A DNA stretch of 7,586 bases from Actinomycetota bacterium (GTDB taxonomy: Bacteria; Actinomycetota; Thermoleophilia; Gaiellales; F1-60-MAGs149). Position numbers and translations under genes: made by a program. Below are positions 5,773 to 7,586 of the stretch, piece after piece (the stretch's first letter is position 1; every line of letters begins with the position of its first letter). The notes under the pieces are model-generated. The model made no database searches. It had not been told where the DNA came from and saw only the letters and a program-made list of their open reading frames with translations. The stretch lies in the NCBI GenBank assembly GCA_947481755.1, contig CANKHS010000059.1:1-7586 (forward strand), read 5' to 3'.

Positions 5773-7586
5773 GACCGAGGTCGCTTCTTCTCCGGGTCGT
5801 AGATCGGGAACGTGTCGGTATAGGCCGGCACAAGACGACCATCCGGCAACGCCACCTCGACGCGGTTGCCTGGCTCGGCCAAGTCGGCCTCCAGGCACGC
5901 CATGCCGATTAGACGATCAACGCTCGGCGAGCGTCCATCCGACGGCGACAGCAACTTGCCTACGCCACGACCATTGACGAATACGTCGGCGCCATAATCT
6001 GGCGCCTCGTTGCCCGCAACCACGAGGGTTGTGAGGCGATGCGTAATACCACCGGCCAACTCGTTGACGAGCGCCTGCTTGCCTTCGAAGTCGCCCGTCT
6101 CCAGATTGATCGTGCGCTCCAGATTCATGTGGAACGGCGAGGTCAGGCCGGGGAAGTAGTCGTAGCCAATGAAGATCAGGCCCGACTCGATGCGGAGCGA
6201 CTCGACCGCGGCGAGGCCGTACTGGCGGATACCCAGCGAGGCGCCGTGGTCGAGCAATGCCTGCCAGAGCGCCTCGGCGGCACCCTTCGGCACGTAGATC
6301 TCGTAGCCGAGCTCGCCCGAATAGCCCGTGCGCGCGAGGTAGCACCCCTCAATGCCGGCGATCGTGATCGGCTCGGTGGTAAAGCGGAAGTACTTGAGGC
6401 TGGCGACATCGAAGTCGGTCATCGAATCGACGAGATCTCGTGCCTTCGGGCCCTGCACCTGAATGTGCGGCCACTCCTCCGTGCGATCAAGGATCTCGAC
6501 ATCAAAGCCCTGCTGCTTCGAGACGCGACGGAACTGATCGACATCGCTCGGCAACGCCGTAACAACGAGGATGCCCGCCTTCTCGGGATCGCCCGTATTG
6601 AAGGCGACACCGTCACCAAGCATCCGGCCGTGCTCATCCAGGAAGCACGAGTAACGCGCCTGGCCGACCTGCATCGAAGCCATGTCGTTGGCAAAGCAGT
6701 AGTCGACAGCCTTCAGTGCGTCGGGGCCGCGGAAGATCCACTTCTGCAGCGGCGACTCGTCCCAAATACCGACGGTCTCGCGGACGGCGTGGTGCTCGTT
6801 GAGTGGGTCACCGAAGTCGGAGATCCACGACCATCCCTCCCACTCCGCGAAGTTGCCGCCGTAGCGACGCAGGATGCCGTCGAACGCCGTCTTGCGAAGG
6901 CCTTCAGTCGATGGCAGCGGTGCGGGGGGCTCGACGACGGTGATGCCAGCGGCGTCAACCGGAGGTGAACCCTCCTGGTCGGCTGCGGCGATCGGACTAT
7001 CGACGGGGATGATCACAATCGGTGCCTGACGCAGGTCCGGCGGCTGGTGGCCTGGCGGCAAGACCTCGGAGACACCAAGCAGCGCGCGTGCCGCGGCAGG
7101 ATTCGCCAGCGTTCGGTACTCCTCGAGGCAACGCATCGGCTCTTGATCAAGGTTGCGGCGAATGCGGCGATAGCGCGCCTGCGCACCGGCGCCGATACCC
7201 GGCGTCGAGAAGATCGCCTGCTCGACGTACGACTCAATCACCTTGTTGCCCAGCAACGACACGTCGGCCTCGCGCGCCTTACCCGTCAATGGGTTGTAGA
7301 GCACGATGCACTTGACGGTGTCGAGGAACGAGTTCCACGTCGACAACACGACCGGTCCGCGCACGCGAATGCCCGTCTCGGGGATCGCCAGATGCGTAAT
7401 ACGACGATCGTTGATCGTGTGGATCAGCGACTCGGCTGTCGGCGACATGATGCTGACGAACTTGTGCATCGGCCAGACGTCGAGCTGGTTCCAGTCGCCG
7501 GGCTCGCAGTCGACGCCAATCATGTACGTGTCGGCATAGCGGAAGAAGTTCGACGTACCGCGCGTCTCGCGCAGGTGGTCGTAGAA
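5769..7586 (-). CDS. GcvT-family (aminomethyltransferase-like) protein with a long unassigned N-terminal region, 5' end outside window
   Basis: 605 residues are visible. The frame is open to the right edge, so the true start lies beyond 7586; the ATG at 7523 is internal. The C-terminal part, about visible residues 230-600, is a folate-binding GcvT fold. It shows VRETVGIWDESPLQKWIFRG at about 268-287, a FLDEHGRMLGDGVAF strand pair at 315-329, IQVQGPKARDL at 375-385, ARTGYSGELGYEIYVP at 418-433, GLAAVESLRIESGL at 457-470 and a C-terminal beta-barrel beginning near THRLTTLVV (515-523). Family members transfer one-carbon units to tetrahydrofolate, as in glycine cleavage T-protein, dimethylglycine dehydrogenase and DMSP demethylase. 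Residues 1-185 are a separate globular region that I do not recognise, joined by a Pro/Ala-rich linker at about 192-229. At over 600 residues it is far longer than a stand-alone T-protein (about 360), so a glycine-cleavage role is unlikely. Cotranscribed with the racemase-like gene. Confidence 0.88.
   Translation of the reverse strand, partial: FYDHLRETRGTSNFFRYADTYMIGVDCEPGDWNQLDVWPMHKFVSIMSPTAESLIHTINDRRITHLAIPETGIRVRGPVVLSTWNSFLDTVKCIVLYNPLTGKAREADVSLLGNKVIESYVEQAIFSTPGIGAGAQARYRRIRRNLDQEPMRCLEEYRTLANPAAARALLGVSEVLPPGHQPPDLRQAPIVIIPVDSPIAAADQEGSPPVDAAGITVVEPPAPLPSTEGLRKTAFDGILRRYGGNFAEWEGWSWISDFGDPLNEHHAVRETVGIWDESPLQKWIFRGPDALKAVDYCFANDMASMQVGQARYSCFLDEHGRMLGDGVAFNTGDPEKAGILVVTALPSDVDQFRRVSKQQGFDVEILDRTEEWPHIQVQGPKARDLVDSMTDFDVASLKYFRFTTEPITIAGIEGCYLARTGYSGELGYEIYVPKGAAEALWQALLDHGASLGIRQYGLAAVESLRIESGLIFIGYDYFPGLTSPFHMNLERTINLETGDFEGKQALVNELAGGITHRLTTLVVAGNEAPDYGADVFVNGRGVGKLLSPSDGRSPSVDRLIGMACLEADLAEPGNRVEVALPDGRLVPAYTDTFPIYDPEKKRPRS

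Noticed and set aside
5773..5898. N-terminal extension of the racemase-like gene to 5898
   Set aside because: The added residues are an out-of-frame reading of the GcvT C-terminus, and the GTGA overlap at 5769-5772 gives the family-consistent start.
6039..6968. Long plus-strand open frame (309 codons) antisense to the GcvT-like gene
   Set aside because: It is the shadow of a well-supported coding region; the composition is typical of antisense frames in GC-rich DNA.

Overview
The window is high-GC, gene-dense bacterial chromosome, probably from an environmental Actinomycetota or Chloroflexota lineage. That placement is a guess from the GC-rich third codon positions, the GTG starts and the gene content; no RNA marker is present. 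There are six protein genes on two strands, no mobile element, no CRISPR array and no tRNA or rRNA.

Layout. Positions 1-1805 (minus) hold a potassium transporter of the Kup family, cut by the left edge a few dozen residues before its C-terminus. A 118-base divergent gap follows. A compact plus-strand operon then runs from 1924 to 5023: a pyrrolysine-free MttB-family (trimethylamine/quaternary-amine) methyltransferase and two tandem, mutually homologous ten-helix EamA/DMT transporters, with gaps of only 9 and 1 bases. Facing it is a minus-strand operon entering from the right edge: a large protein with a GcvT-type (aminomethyltransferase, folate-binding) C-terminal half, followed with a 4-base GTGA overlap by a protein with the glutamate-racemase (MurI) fold pattern that lacks both catalytic cysteines. 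The two operons end on the same CTAG tetramer at 5020-5023, whose two strands supply both stop codons.

How the genes may work together. MttB-family proteins take methyl groups from methylated amines, and GcvT-family proteins pass one-carbon units to tetrahydrofolate or demethylate small methylated compounds. With two membrane transporters of the drug/metabolite superfamily between them, the simplest reading is an accessory locus for import and demethylation of a methylated amine, betaine or related compound. The substrate cannot be read from the sequence. No corrinoid protein, corrinoid-activating enzyme or pyrrolysine machinery is visible, so how the MttB-like enzyme hands on its methyl group is open. 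The racemase-like protein is the most puzzling member. Kup is probably an unrelated neighbour.
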